Shown here piece after piece: positions 22,492 through 35,791 of a stretch of DNA of 64,000 nt; the stretch's first letter is position 1; each line of letters starts with the position of its first letter. A model generated the notes under the pieces. The model was not told the DNA's origin, searched no databases, and saw nothing but the letters and a program-made list of their open reading frames with translations. The position numbers and the translations under genes are program-made. Origin of the DNA: Kalaharituber pfeilii (taxonomy: Eukaryota > Ascomycota > Pezizomycetes > Pezizales > Pezizaceae); assembly GCA_015179045.1 (NCBI GenBank), contig WHUZ01000009.1:1240001-1304000 (forward strand), given 5' to 3'.

Positions 22492-23722
22492 TCACAGCTT
22501 GCTAGCAATCAAACCTCCGCCGTCGACGGGGATGGTCGCACCGTTGATGTATGCGCCCGCCCTGCTGGACAGGAACAAGCAAGTGCCGGCGACGTCCTCG
22601 GGTGTGCCGATCCTGTAAAGAGGGATGCCGGCTTTGATGCTGTCTTTGAATTTGGCGAGGGTGGCGGCCATCACTGAAATTACATGGGTGCCCCTTTTGT
22701 TAGCTGATGATCTTGAGGTGGTGGTCCTCATACCTATTTGATTGGGTTGGGAATAGGATAACTCACTTTTACTCTCAAACGGCCCGCACGCCAGAGAATT
22801 CACTGTGATGCCTCTCTTGCCCAGATGATTTGCCAAGACCCTTCCCAAGTGGTGGACTCCCGCCTTGCTGCTGCTGTACGCGAACGTCTCGAGCGTTGGC
22901 ACCCGGAGCCCGTCAACGGAGCCGATGATGATCACCCGTGCCGGGTTAAAGGGGCCTTGAGATGCAGCTTCGAGCATTGGAGTCAACAGCTGCGTGATGG
23001 TGAATACGCGCTGGAGATTCAGGGTCAGGACGCGGACCCAAGCGGAGTCGGGATACTCGCTGTAGGGGGCGCCCCAGTTGGAGCCGGAATTGTTGATGAG
23101 GATGTCCAGTTCTGCACGAAGACCACCGTTAGGAAATATTGCAAGGACTCATGCGCTCAATTGAAGCATGTGGCACTGCATCCGCGCAAGCGATATATTT
23201 GGAGCATAAGTTCGAACGCGAGATGGGGGCACGAAGAGTGGGGGTGAAGATAGAGCTGAACTGCACATACTCTTTTCCCTCTTTCCTAACTCCTCGGCTA
23301 GCTTCTTGCAGTCTTCCAGCTTGTAAAAGTCTGCCGGGATCGCGTGTGCGGAGCCTCCCTTCCCAATCTTGTTCAGCTCCTCACAAGCCTTTTCGCAGGC
23401 TTTGGCATCGCGAGAGGAAATATACACTTTGGCTCCATTGGCGACGAAGCCTTCGGAGAGCATGCGACCGATGCCTGATCCAGTAAGGGGGTCAGTCAGT
23501 GTGCGTTCAAGTTAGGAGATGGCTGGAAAGAGCAAGATAGGCCTAAGGAACGAACCTTTTGCACCGCCGGTAACAAGCACGACTTTACCCTATGATTATT
23601 GAGTCAGATCGAGCTCTAGAATCTAAAAAGTGTGCAGTGACAAAGCTGTTTTGCTTAAGCGATAAAATAGGGATCAATGAAAGACTGTTTACCTTAACCT
23701 CAAAAAGCGTTGATACGTCCAT
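22492..23722 (-). CDS. Short-chain dehydrogenase/reductase (SDR)
   Basis: Five minus-strand exons are read: 23693-23722, 23556-23589, 23271-23474, 22767-23111 and 22492-22673. They join in phase into 264 residues, normal for a classical SDR. The cofactor motif TGGAKGIG (residues 17-24) is assembled across two introns. NNSG is at 96-99, the catalytic Ser is about 154 (IIIGSVDG), and YSSSK gives Tyr168 and Lys172. The C-terminus has GTPEDVAGTCLFLSSRAGAY and the IPVDGGG loop. The family reduces or oxidises carbonyl/alcohol groups with NAD(P)H. The sequence resembles the 3-oxoacyl-ACP-reductase-like or RhlG-like subgroup, but the substrate cannot be inferred. A frame without cofactor-altering change suggests it is functional. 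The MFS gene on the same strand begins about 2.6 kb further up; I see no evidence of co-regulation. Confidence 0.9.
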
Positions 23723-24409
23723 TTTGTCTCAGCAATGCGTTATAACAATTACAAAGCTTCATGTAATACAGAGAGATGCAAGTCAGCAATCAACATCCGA
23801 GGTACTGAGGAATCAGCTAATTAGTCAACTCTTATCGATAAGATGCCAGCACGTGGGGCCACACATTACGCCACTTGATGGTGACAGTTGTTGGTTACAC
23901 AGGAAATGCTGCTTGCAGGAATGGGCACGGCAATACCGGCAGAGCATATTGGGTTTAGAATTTGACGCACTAACGCTACTGTAAGTGAGCGGCGAAGCTT
24001 TGTGGAATGAACTTATATTATTAACTCTTCGTTCGCTAAGCTTATTCTGATACTGATGGCGAGTGGCCAGAAGGATTCACGGAAATCAGAATTTTATTTT
24101 CGATCACACTCAACATGATTCGTTTCCCGTACGGTCGCCCTCACCATACGCCTTTCGCAATAATATGTATATACAAAAAAGAAGGCCCCAAAACGAAGAA
24201 TTAGACATGAAAAAAGATGCAATAAGGTATACATGGAAAGCTAAACATGAAGAACTAAAGGTGGACGCAAGGGTATCTCTCTTCAATGCCAAAACCTCAA
24301 GACTGGAGCAGCCGAGTAGTGCAAAGTAAACATAACTTTTTATGAGGACAAAAAAATCAAGAAAAATGTCCCTTCATAAATATGTCGCCCTCACCTCTGC
24401 TGCGATTTG
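23723..24409. other. Spacer between the SDR and MFS genes
   Basis: Contains the SDR promoter and the MFS 3' flank, both on the minus strand. No TATA box or known site stands out, and no extra gene is recognised. Confidence 0.45.
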
Positions 24410-26329
24410 TCAAGCGATCTCCTTTATGGCGGCTTCTCTCGTTGACTTTTCGTCCTTATTCGCTTGTAGGTTCGCATGGATCCTCGCCATTTTGAGCTCC
24501 TCCTGTCTTGCCTCCTCTTGAAGTACCTTCAACATGGGGCTTCGCATTCGAATATTCTTTCCCCACTTGTAGAATCCCCATGGGATTGGCATAATCACAA
24601 ATGCGAGACATGCTACCAAGGTTCCAGCCCAGTTCGGTCCCAGTCTGGAGTACATTTGGCTTCCGAAAAGTGGTAGTATTCCACCTAGCATACTTCTTGC
24701 AACTGTGTTGCCTGCGAGGGCACTAGCGGCGTATCTTCCATAGCTGTCGACAAGGTAGTTATTCCCATGGAGGAAGATCATTGTGTTCGCCATTCCGTAT
24801 GGAACACCTGCAAGGATGGGCCAGACCCAATGAATAGTAGTTGGGTAGCAAGTCCATGAGAACCATATTAGGGACGCAGGCGATATCACCGATGCGAGGC
24901 AAAGACATGCAATTCTTGCTTCGGGAGGACGCTTTCCCGTATCAGGATCGATCTTATGCATCTCGTAAACCTTGCTGTTGAGGGGATCAAGACAGAGAGA
25001 CATTATGGTCCCAGTACCAATTCCAGAGAAGGCAAGACCAGAGATTGCAGGTGACCATCCTCGCAGTTGGGTAAAAACAATAGGATATCCAACGAAGCAA
25101 AGGTAGAGAATAGCGTAGATGATGGCAATATAAACCTCCCAAAAAATGCAGATTGGCTCAGTAACTCCCATGATAATTGGACGCTTCATGTTGTTTGCAA
25201 TTAGTTGCCAAAACTTCCTACTTCCTGTTTTAATGGGCGGGTCTCCAGCTTTGGGGCAAAACCTGCTGCGATACCGCTCATCTCCAGTTTCAGTTCGAAT
25301 CTTCGCTGCTTTGCGTTTCAGAAGAATTGGTGCATATGTTTCTGGTATTAATATGCCACTGAGCCATGCAACACCCGCCCCGATAAACACAATCCAATTC
25401 GTCCATCGCCATCCAAGATACTCATAGACTAGGCCACCTGTCAGGGGACCCAATACTGGACCATTCATTGGAGCTAGGCAGAAGCAGGAGAAGGCTAGAG
25501 TGCGATACTCCTCATGGAAGATATCACCTAAAGAGCCCGGTGCATTCGCAATAGTCACTGAGCCTACGAATGCCCCGAAGAAGCGTACAATGGCGATTGT
25601 CTCGTAGTTCTTCGCAACACATGCTGGGAGGATGAAGATGAAGAATAGCCCAAGGCTGATGATGTAAACGGGTCGTCGGCCGTACAGTTCAGACATTGGT
25701 GCCAGTACGAGAGGCCCACATGCCAAACCTATCTCAAACAAGTAAGCAAAGATTACGAACATAAGAATTATGATTGTGAAACTTACCGAACATGTATGCC
25801 GTCATGCCCAAGGTAATCGTCGTGCTCGATGTTATGCCAAACTCTTTCATAATTCCTGGTGATCCTGACAGGAAGGAGGTTGAGTATAATATCCTATATT
25901 TCACAAATTTCACACTCATTCAGCTGCTGTGTTGCCCTAGAGGGAGTTGACATTTTAGCGAGTTGATACTTACACCATCAATGTCTGAAGCGATACTGAT
26001 ATGAGTACAAAGCTCTTCGTGAGCATGGGCCAATTCAATGGATTCTGAGGATCGTCATGACCTTCCCAATTCACCTCGTACTTTTCGACCTCTGTCTCGT
26101 TACCAGCTTTCAAATCACCAAGCTCCTCATCCATAACCCGAATGCTTTCTGTTCGGTCTTCACCGTTGGCCGTGATGCCCAATTCCAACTCTTTCTCACT
26201 CACAATGCATGCACATTGCGCCGAGGTGGTTGAGGACGCGGAGGCCGACGAAGATATGACAGTCGTACTACTTGTAGCTGTAGGCACGGATTCTGCAAAC
26301 CTGGGTGTAGCTGGGGTTCTATCGTCCAT
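24410..26329 (-). CDS. MFS drug:H+ antiporter, DHA1 (12-TM) type
   Basis: Three minus-strand exons (25974-26329, 25787-25893, 24410-25728) join in phase into 593 residues; introns are 80 and 58 nt. A hydrophilic, Ser/Glu-rich N-terminus (about 100 residues) ends in HDDPQNPLNWP, the usual lead-in of fungal DHA1 exporters. Then come TM1 (LISVSLQTLMVILYSTSFLS), the LACGPLVLAPMSELYGRRPV loop (motif A region) and PGSLGDIFHEEYRTLAFSCF. Next are GPVLGPLTGGLVYEYLGWRW (motif C region), a long central loop, and a second half with six hydrophobic segments ending in a basic tail. Such proteins sit in the plasma membrane and export toxic small molecules or metabolites by proton antiport. Related proteins include fluconazole-resistance and polyamine transporters. 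The substrate is not predictable. Confidence 0.92.
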
Positions 26330-29300
26330 TGCGGGCGAAATGGTAGCACTGGTTGATCGTGGGAGCGTGTGAGGCTAAGGTGCAGACGCCCACGAGCTTC
26401 CAACGAGCGTACTGCGCGCGCGGCCGTCGATATTTTATGTGGCCTTCGATTTGGAAGTCGGTATGTCGTGGTCAACTACTTTGTGGTTATCAGCTTCTCT
26501 ACACTTATTGCAACTTCTAGTGTGCACAACACTGAATATATGTTTTTTGCTCGACTCGACTCGGATCCCACATACGTCAAAACGTAGCTCTTTAAGTGAT
26601 TTCAGACATCAACTGTCTACCCTCTGCCCATGAAGAATTAAGTCCGCGAAATCCAATGGGGCGATGAGTCGATAGAGAATTGTCCAGTCGCAAATACGGA
26701 GTGCAAGATACAAGGCCGGACTTATATCGTAAAAATTAAATAAACATTCAACTGCACACAATGACGGAACCACTACATCCATTTAATAACATGACTGAAT
26801 TGCAAATTCAGAACCCCGCCAGCCCCACAAGCCGAATATCCGGGTTGGCAAACTCCCAAAGCGCTGCTTGGCTCCTTGAACTAGCAGGGGATGCAATAAG
26901 AATGCACTCGCTCTTGGAGTGAGCTTCTGGAGGGCTAAAGCTTAAGCTTGCTTAGGGCTTCCTCGATGCTAGATTAAAGTTGCTAGTGGGTAATCATAGG
27001 GGCCCTGCCATGGCGAAACGGGGATACCGGGTATCAAAATGAAAATGGGAAGAGAAAAAAAAAAAGAGGAACACGCCACAGTGGCACCGTTTTTGAGATT
27101 TCCTGCTGGATGATATTACACCACATTTCTGTGCTGTCCTGCACAGGTGGATAGTACTTGAGACTGAGGTTCTCGATCAGAAACGGGCCCAGTAATGACA
27201 TACGTCTAACGACATTGAACCTTTACCGTGCAAAGATCGACGCCGGCATCAACTTCCAGGCCACCAGACAGCAAATCTCCCGATCAATTGCAAACTTCGA
27301 ATATTGCAGAGCTGCGGCGGTCTCCAACACTCGGTACCTTCAGTAATGGGATGATTTCTGAAAAAGAGTTCTTGAAACTGGGGAACAGCCCGATAAAGAG
27401 CCGCTGTGGTGGGTACCTTTCACGGGCGTCACGGTAGGAACGTTCTCGCCGCCTCGAACCGGTTCTCGATGCATGGTCAATATGTTCCAAGATTTTTGAG
27501 ACTTCGCTAGTCGTTCCAGCCACAGTCTGAATCAGCAAAGGTACTTTACTCTAGGCTTTCACTCGAGGGGAAGCGCAATTATCATGAAGGCCTTACTGGT
27601 TGTTTACAGCAAGTATTGATAGTGATCATCATTTGATGGGGAGCCTGCGTGTCGGTCATTGATGACGCTGAACGGAATCCTTTGTCGGCAAAAACGAGCC
27701 GTTTCCTGCGCTAAAAGCCAAATCTGTTCTAGTTTTCCTGTGGGTTGTAACGGTGTCAAGATAGTCAATACTATGTATGATATCAGCCTACCCGCAACCT
27801 AAAACAAACTAGGGTTAAGTGACATCGTGTCGGATAGCTCCGAGTGAACCTGCGCAGGAAAATTTCTACTGGTACCTGCTCGCAAACATTGGTTAATTAA
27901 GGGAATCTTAAGTAAGGAAGTCCAACATATAGTATTTATCTGAGCTTCTCGACTGATCCCACAAGTCAAGTTCCGGTGATAATCATGTGCACTCAGATTT
28001 TTCCCTTCTTTTGTCTTGGTCTCGCAAATTTTTACATTCCGTTGCGATAAGGTTGGCTGTGCAGGGGTAACCGGTAAAGCTTCGCAATTGTAGTGTTCAT
28101 ACTCGACGACTTGGCTACATCTGTATGCTAATGCCAAGAATAAGCATTAATGACCTACATATGCATTACTATAGCAATTGGATGCGGATGGAGCTGCCTA
28201 TTCATAGATGTGGAAGGATTTGTCACGTGTTTACTAATTGCATGTTGGGGAAGCGCGAACCATCTCCCCAATTTCGGACTTAACACCATTCGCAAACACA
28301 AGCTTTCGTAACCAAATCTAAGCTCTCGACCATCCAATCGGCGGCTCATACGGTCGTACCTGGCTGCCCTAGTTGTTGCTGCTCCCAGTTGAATTGGCAT
28401 TGCTAATTTCTTAACATTGAGGATCTATCCCCTTGACGCCAGGTCTCAAAATGTGGGAAATGCCTGCGTGACTCACGATCGCAATGATGGCACCGAAGGG
28501 AAGCGTCCCTGATTTCCCCGTCCCCATGAGAATACTAAAGCCGCGGTTAATCGGCATCTTGCTTGGCGAATCGAGATACATTTACACCGTACAATGTAAA
28601 TCTAACAATTTCTGATCGACCTGTCCGATGCGGCTAGTAATAATGTAAAGCGCACGAACGTTGCTTTTTTTGAATAAAGAGAACAGGCGCGTGGAGCATT
28701 ATGGGTAGGTATCCCGGTATGATAATGGATATCTTACAAAGACATACTATTCATGTTTGGTTCTCAATCATCTGATTTTAGTGCCATGTCAGCGTCAAGG
28801 TGTGCGCAGACCTTTTAACAATTGCAGTCTCGCTATTCTTTCCCAAAGCTCTGCTTGTAACAAGGGAGCTCTATGACTTGATACTTCTTAGAGAGAACAT
28901 ATCCACATGTTTTGGTTATTTAGAATGAGCTTTGCTTTTTGTAGATACCAATAAGACAATGCTACCAGGAACTCGAAACTCATCAGCATTCCACTAAGTT
29001 ACGTGCGACTCTACTAGTAGTGCTAGGACAATAATAGCGCCAGGTCTGATACAGTTTTGTTCCCACAGCTCGCGATGCGGGAAACTTCTCTACTAGGAAG
29101 TTACAACACGCCGATGACAAATACATTTTATTCCAATGCCAATCAATGGTACTGTATCCACTAGGAGCATCGGAATTAGAAACTTATACCAATGAATCGG
29201 CAACTTATTGACTGCAATGACTGCTCTTAACTTTTGTGACGGTGATTATGTATATGAGCGAGATTACTTGAGTGCTTCCTCTAAGCACAATTAAGCGTAA

Positions 29301-29408
29301 CTTTAAACTTAGAACTGGGAAAAGCGTGGGCGATAAGAGAACAGTGATTATGTGCGAATCTTGGCATAACCCAACGCTCGCTAGTTGCAATCGTGAACGA
29401 TCTTGCCA

Positions 29409-29463
29409 CCCTTTTTTTTTTTCCGTCACCTGACCCCGCGTGCAGCTGTTCGCCATGGCAGGC
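29409..29463 (-). mobile_element. T2 mini-retroposon
   Basis: A T-rich run is followed by GTCACCTGACCCCGCGTGCAG, CTGTTCGCCATGGCAGG. The target duplication ATCTTGCCA lies at 29400-29408 and 29464-29472. The insert is 55 bp. Confidence 0.92.
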
Positions 29464-29847
29464 ATCTTGCCATCCAATTGTGCACTTCTGGTTTTGACAC
29501 CATTGCTGTCACTCACAGTTGGTTCTCCTAGTGACCTCATGCCTGTCCATTTCAATACCTGAACTGCCTACAGCAATTGGCTTCATACTCTCCTATTCCA
29601 GTTCGTAAATCAACATGGAATAAGCATAAGGGCTTTCATCAATGCTACAGCTTTTTGACTGGCGGTCGATTATGGTCATACATGTGTGGTGATATCACTA
29701 ACTAAGCAAGATGCAATGCAAGTGCAAGCTCAGAAACGAGAATTTGCTGACTATGAGAGCACAATTGAAAGCCCGGGTTATCAATGACGAAGCAACGACA
29801 AAGCACAGCAACACCGCCATGGGCTTGTGCAGATGGAAAGGCTTACA

Positions 29848-29850
<3 letters not shown>

Positions 29851-29881
<31 letters not shown>

Positions 29882-29920
29882 TCACATGACCCCGCGTGCA
29901 GCTGTTCGCCATGGCAGGGC
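29851..29920 (-). mobile_element. T2 mini-retroposon
   Basis: Thirty T are followed by GTCACATGACCCCGCGTGCA, GCTGTTCGCCATGGCAGGGC. A perfect 12-bp target duplication AGGCTTACACTC lies at 29839-29850 and 29921-29932. Confidence 0.95.
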
Positions 29921-30805
29921 AGGCTTACACTCCACTCATGGTTGTAAAGGATATCTGACGGTGTTGGTAATGCATGGTTAGTTTGCTATTTCTGAGCATT
30001 ACAGGTCACGCCAAGTGTGTTCACTGTTCAGGCAGTGACTGCCCGACTGATCTTCCAGTCACCGCCTGGAATGTACTCCAGGCATATTTTCAGTGGGAGG
30101 AGGAACAGCCTCGTTATTGTAAGCTACTATGGTTAAGTTCTCCAATCCATTAGCCCTCCTGCTGGCTCTTAAGTCTTCTGCATGAATTGATGAATCTTGC
30201 TCTGCAAAACCGACATCAAGGCAGATACATACTTTTGCATGCTATGGTTTGAATGTTCACACCGATGGCTCCTAATTAATCAATCCATTACGCTAAGCCG
30301 TTGTACCTAGGCCTGTCAATCTGCACTGTTTATCCACGGGCCGTTCGGCTCTAATTCATTCACATACTCAGATATTGTCTAAGGCAACCACGTATTGAAT
30401 GCTTACCAAGTGTTTCGTACTATTGATGCATTCCTGTTGGGGAAGCCTGGTTTATAAGTGATAGAGCATCGGCGCTGTGGTAATCTGGGTTGTACGGCGA
30501 ATGTGGTTTTTTCCTACCTTCTCTTTACGAACCCACAGCCTGCAATATTGACACAAACTTCTAATACGCCAAGTACGTATGAGTCAGACGATCCCTGAGA
30601 TTCTGCAGTGCAGGAGCGTGGACATGGGGTTCTGTGGAGGAGCAGCAACTGCTTGAATGGCGGTGAGTGTTCCCTGGAGCAGGTACGGCGGATAGGATTT
30701 GCTTCATATCTTGGCACACATTGCTATTGCGTTCGGAACCATAGTTTATAGATTCAAGTACTTATCGTTTGCATGACAGCGCAATCGGCTTCCACATAGT
30801 CTGCA

Positions 30806-32255
30806 TCACCTGACCAGGCAGCTCCAGCCCAGATCCTCATTCAGATACAGCCTCGCTACATCCTCCCACTCCTTCCCCGTCATCCCTTCTCCTACCATCA
30901 CCACATCCCGATCCACATTCTTTTTCACCAGGCCTCGCCCTACTTTCACTTCTGGTCCAAAACCCACCCATCTGACAACTCCCTTCTCCTTCCCCAGCCA
31001 GCTCACGCTGTCTGCCCACCGCACCTTCTCTACGGCCTGTCGTGGCAATATCTCCCTCAGTTCTGCCTCACTTACATACTCTCTCGCAGTGACATTGCTG
31101 ACAACCTCTCCCCTTCTCCCTTCCCAATCCAACTTCATCCCGGACAGCTCTTGTTCAACGACCTCCACGGCCGGCATCATCAGCGTTGAGTGGAAGGGCG
31201 CAGACACGTTCAGTCGTAATGGGCGCGGGTCATGGCCGCTGAACTTTCGAAGATGATTTAGTAGCAGGTGGATCGCACTGATGTGTCCTGAAAGCACAAT
31301 TTGCCCAGCGGTGTTATGGTTTGCAATTTGAACTATCTTGCCTTGGGGCAGGTTGAGCAGTCCAGAATTGTCACTATTTCCTGGCTCCACAGGCGTGATC
31401 GCATGGTTGATAGTCTCGATTAGGTCAGGAAGGTGTTCTGCTGGAGACAGCAGCGCGAACATTCCCACGTCGTTGCGGTCCTGCTCTGGAACACTCCGAG
31501 CCATTGCGATGCCCCTTCTCCTCACAATCGTGATTGCATCCTCAAGCTTCATCACTCCAGCTGCCACTAGGGCCGAAAACTCACCCAGCGAATGCCCAAG
31601 GAAGTAAATCTGCTTATCACCCTCTCGCCTCCCTAATTTGCATAGATCAAATCCAAAATCTTTCTCCAGCACGGCCAGGTAGCAAAGTGATGTGAATAGG
31701 ATTGAGGGCTGCGCGTTCTCGGTGGCGGTCAGCAGCGGTGCAGGGCCGTTTGTGATTATGGAAGAGAGTGGTGTAGTAGGGCTTGTCGGTGATTGACTGC
31801 TGGTGATTGGTGGGAAAGTGAGGTCTGAAGTGGCGATGGTGTGGTCGAGGAGTTCGACCAGGGGAGCGATGGTTGAGGGGAACGTTCTAAGGAGATAGGA
31901 GAGCATGGAGACTCGTTGAGTACCTTGGCCTGTGTGGAACTATTAGTATGTGATGAGGATCGTGTGTGTGACGGCAGAATGGGATACCTGGGAAGAATAA
32001 TGCAGTCCCTCTGGGCGCTGGCAGGGTCTGAGAAGTCAGACTGTACATCGGCACCTGCTCAAGATCATGCAACACGCCAGTTCCATGTATACGCCGTAGG
32101 CCCAATAGTGTCCCGTGTTGCACCTGAAACCCTGCAGCCCGCCGTCGTCGCAGCTCGCTTGACGGTAATCTTCCAGCTAGCAATATTTGCCCAGGTTCCC
32201 CAGTCCGCCTCGACAACATACTTAGCCCTCTCCCCGTGAACGTCTGCAACACCAT
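30806..32255 (-). CDS. MCT1: Malonyl-CoA:ACP transacylase, probably mitochondrial (MCT1-like)
   Basis: Two minus-strand exons (31988-32255, 30806-31929) are separated by a 58-nt intron and give 463 residues. The splice rebuilds the signature FPGQGTQ at residues 88-94. GHSLGEF carries the nucleophile Ser203; RRRG (about 227-230) supplies the Arg that binds the malonyl carboxylate; APFHSTLM has the catalytic His336. This Ser-Arg-His set and the stand-alone single-domain length fit FabD-type enzymes, which load malonyl groups onto acyl carrier protein. The first 80 residues are rich in Arg and Ser with few acidic residues, as in a mitochondrial presequence, so a role in mitochondrial type II fatty acid synthesis (octanoate for lipoate) is likely. 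No PKS or FAS gene is adjacent in the window. A loop around residues 265-285 looks longer than usual. The start at 32255 is the only early ATG in frame. Confidence 0.88.
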
Positions 32256-33898
32256 GATGCGTGAAGTCCAGTTCCGTGTGCTCGCTCCGCGATGTAGACG
32301 TGGCTAATCCAATTTGATTCCTTCCCGGGCGCTGGATTCGTATTACGAGTTATCGTTGCGGTTTTTATACCCCTTTACTTGCCTTTCGAGTGGTGGATGC
32401 GATGCTATAAGGGGGAACCTGTTATAGCGGCTGAGACTCATTCACGCGAGACAACCTCTGCGGAGCTCTCTATCAATGATCTACGTCGCGTCTGAGTGTG
32501 TAACGCCGACCGGTGCTGTATGTACTATAGCAGTACTGTTGACGGTCAGATGCTGTCGTTCCAAAGTCCGGTCCAGCGGAGCCCACTCGATGACGCACGT
32601 GGGTCAGGGGTACGTACCTGGATGGCTGCGCGCACGGTCCAATGCTTGAGTATGTACGACGTAGGTGAATCCCAACTGTTGGGCACCCTTACAACAGTAA
32701 AATAGCTGAATTCGAATATCCCTCGACTGGTCAACCCTCCCTCCTAGTCTTCATGCCGCCGCGCAGGCAGTGCACGTAAAGGTCGCGATGAGCTGATGCG
32801 AAGAGATCGACCGCTATCGATCTGGCGCCGCCCAGTGAAACGTTCTGCTGTGATATCCAATTAGGACTACTGTTACTGCCAATTAACGACTTTCGACCCC
32901 TCCGATTGTGATTCCGATTGTAATTTCGATGTATTGAAACATAGGTAAATTTTGCCAGTCAAAAAGGTCCAAGAAGCCAACATCAAAAGAAGATTTTGCG
33001 AGCGTAAATCCGTACATACGCACTAGTAAAGAGCCGCACAGGCGCTAATGTTGCTTACAGTAACGTTGCCTAGTCGACCATGTATCATAACCTCAACATA
33101 TCATACAACAAATGCAACAAAGCTGGCGGCAGGCTGCATGGGAGTACCAGTAGAGTTCTCACCGCTGGAGCTTCTATAGTTTAAGGTTCGGGAAACAAGC
33201 GCCGTATTTACTCGGTATGCGAGTTCAACGGTTCATAAAATCGAGAGAGGGGACCTATGCCTGGAAGCTTAGAGTCGATGTCAGAGGTGCGGCCGGAAAT
33301 TGTAAAATATGTATAAAAGAAATAAATGAGAAAAAAGAGAAAAGAAAAAAGTCTAACCGTCGGACGTCCAAAATATGCGGTTCTACGTCTTTTTGAACCG
33401 GGGATTGATTCACGGATATCGGAAAATAATCGGAATACCGGATTCGGAATTCGGAATTAAAATGGAGGGCGCTTTTACCGTGTTTATTGATTTGTATACG
33501 AAAAGAATTCTCTCGGCAGAGATATTCTATCGACAATCATCCACGCTCACTACAGTTTGAAAATTTTATGAATCTATATTCGGATTATAGATAGGTATCA
33601 ATACATGCAACCCAGCCCACTGTACAAATCCCACGGCCAGACGGCCCCGTCTCCAACGTACCCAAGTCTAACTCAGCCCTGAAACTTATCAGAGCTATAG
33701 CTTTTTAGTATGCGAGAAATTTCCCAATCCACACAAATATAATAAGAAGCCGCACAATTTCCAACATGCAAAGCAAGACGGCGAAAAAAAGGAAAAGAAA
33801 AAAAAAAGACATCGGAATACCAATGCACTACGCTAGTATACAGTTTTCTTCCGCCACTCTATATTAACCGCTCCGGTGCTCCCTCCGGCAAAGAACAT
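32256..33898. other. Spacer between two minus-strand genes
   Basis: Contains the MCT1-like promoter and the 3' flank of the FAD oxidase gene. Several short frames overlap on both strands. No gene, repeat or known site is recognised. Confidence 0.45.
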
Positions 33899-35593
33899 CT
33901 AACATTGAACACCAGCCGCAGCAGCAGTTGGAGGAATGCTCGATGGGTTCTGAAAGAAATTGCTGCTGTCATACTTCTTCTTGATAGAGATGAGCTTGCA
34001 GAGGTTGTCGCCATAATATGACTGGAGGGCGTTGGTGCTGATGTGCTTGTCCATGTAGCCTCCGTAGGATGCACCACTGTAGAAGGGAAAATTATTAGCT
34101 CACCTATCTGGAATCATAGGGATGATAAATGTCTTTTCTACTTACCCAACAACAGGTCTCAAGAAAGTCTCGAGCTCCTCCATCCATTCATAGTAAGATT
34201 GCTGCACAGCCTCATCTTCCGACCCGTGGATTTGAAACTCAAGGACTGCATACGCCTCTTCCCTCCAAACAAAGCTAGAGTCTCCTGTCGCAGAAACGTT
34301 CCAGGCGTGCCATTCACCCCATGCCTGGGACTCAGCCGGGAGAGCCGCAATCCTGTCAACCAATCCCTGAAGAGTAGTGTCATCGACCATCTTGTTCTTA
34401 GTGACCATGAAGGTTTTGGTGATACGCCTGTACCTATCCCATGGCCAGGCGGTTGGAATATCAGGATTCTTTGGAACAGGGTCGAGCTTGTACTGCGGGT
34501 AGTCGAGATATTGAGCATATGGTTCCGGGATAACGTTCATGCCACTTGCGTTAATCTGGTCGTCGGCAATGCAGTCGTGTACAGTGTATCCGAACAATCG
34601 GGAGTTATGGGAATTGCAGCCACCAGCGACGATAACCTCCGGAGTACCAATTTCAAGAAGTCCGGAGCCGGCAAGCATCGCCTGAGCCTCCTCCTTCGTC
34701 TTTCCATAGTACCATCCAAGAACTTGAACTGTGCTGCCCCAAACGTTGACCTGAGAAGTGAACTCCTTTGGTGCCTTTGGTGCCCACTCAAGGAAGCGCT
34801 TGGCAACGGCGAAGCGGTCCTTAGCAGGCCAGTTGAGCTCAACCATAGCGGAGCGAGGCATCTTGAGGATGCTAAGAGTGTATTCAACGGCGATACCAAA
34901 TGTACCACCACCGCCACCCCTGATGGCCCAGAACAAGTCCTGGTTCTTCGTCGGAGATGCGGTCACAATTTTTCCACTAGCAAGGACAACCTTAGCAGCC
35001 AACACATGGTCAATGGAGAATCCGAGAGCCCTCATCTGCATGTTAAAACCACCCGCAGAGAGCAAACCGCCAAGTCCGACAGTTGGGCAGATACCACCAA
35101 CAAAGGTCTTCTGGTCATATTCCCATAATTCGGTATACAAAGCACCCAGTCGGATACCAGCACCGACAGTCGCTAACTTGCCATCGCTAGAGACGTTGAC
35201 GTAGTTGATGTGCGCAACGTCAATGACGAGCTGTCCAGTCATTGCGCTGTATCCTTCGAAGTGGTGTCCACCTGACCGAGGGACTGCGTGGTATCCGGAT
35301 AGGCGTGCACATAGCACAAGTGCAGATACTTCTAATGCCGTCTTCGCATATGTAATCAATGCGGGCAGTTCATCAAATTGAACCTTCTCACCCAAACGAG
35401 CATCCGTATAAAATGAGTTGTCTGGGGTTATAACACGGCTAGAATCGTTGCCTAGAGCCGCAGTTGCGCAGGTTTGGAGAAGCTTTGGGTTACCGCTAGG
35501 GATCTTGATTCCACCAGGGGTAGGTGCTGGCGCACTTTGGCTGAGGGTAGCAAAGGCGATAGTCGAAAGCAAAGATGTAGCTGCGAGCTTCAT
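33899..35593 (-). CDS. Secreted FAD-linked oxidase, berberine-bridge (BBE) family
   Basis: Two minus-strand exons (34146-35593, 33899-34076; 69-nt intron) give 541 residues. The first exon ends RPVVG and the second begins GASYGGYMDKH. A signal peptide is present (MKLAATSLLSTIAFATLSQS). The PCMH-type FAD domain covers about 55-240. PRSGGHHFEG places His110 and GGICPTVGLGG places Cys169, the pair that binds FAD bicovalently in this family. RGGGGGTFGI follows. The C-terminal BBE motif is YYGDNLCKLISIKKKYDSSN before the terminal NPSSIPP. Relatives oxidise carbohydrates or alkaloid-type secondary metabolites with O2, releasing hydrogen peroxide outside the cell. Glucooligosaccharide-type and 6-hydroxynicotine-type activities are both possible; the substrate cannot be told here. 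No biosynthetic cluster neighbours are seen. Confidence 0.93.
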
Positions 35594-35781
35594 CGTGAGA
35601 GCTGAAAGCTGTAGTCACGTGGATGACGTTATTAAATGGATGCGCTAATGGCCAGTCAGTAAACTTGCAGAAGAAGCCAAGTAATAGCTGCACCACAAAC
35701 CAGTATTCAAATTCTAGCAAGCCGTCAATGAAGCGCGCCCAAGTCGGAGTATTGGGTCGGCCCAGAGATGGGACGAACCGT

Positions 35782-35791
35782 CCTATATATT
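35782..35791 (-). promoter_or_regulatory. Possible TATA box of the FAD oxidase gene
   Basis: CTATATATTA (minus strand TAATATATAG) lies about 190 bp upstream of the ATG at 35593. Confidence 0.35.

Larger units (their letters stand above)
26330..30805. other. 4.5-kb gene-free interval
   Basis: It contains the MFS promoter at its left edge and two T2 mini-retroposons (29409 and 29851). A doubtful T2 fragment at 27004-27020 (GCCCTGCCATGGCGAA, then unrelated sequence and a short A run at 27055) is also present. Other frames are short, overlap on both strands and match no family I know. Confidence 0.5.

Noticed and set aside
22492..26329. SDR plus MFS as a secondary-metabolite cluster
   Set aside because: Only two genes with generic families, no core synthase or regulator nearby in the window; clustering is not supported.
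27004..27065. T2-like word GCCCTGCCATGGCGAA plus a nearby A run
   Set aside because: Only about 16 bp match, the stretch between word and A run is unrelated, and there is no target duplication. Kept only as a doubtful fragment.
34043..35128. 361-codon plus-strand frame
   Set aside because: Antisense shadow of the FAD oxidase gene; the minus-strand protein has unambiguous FAD-binding motifs.
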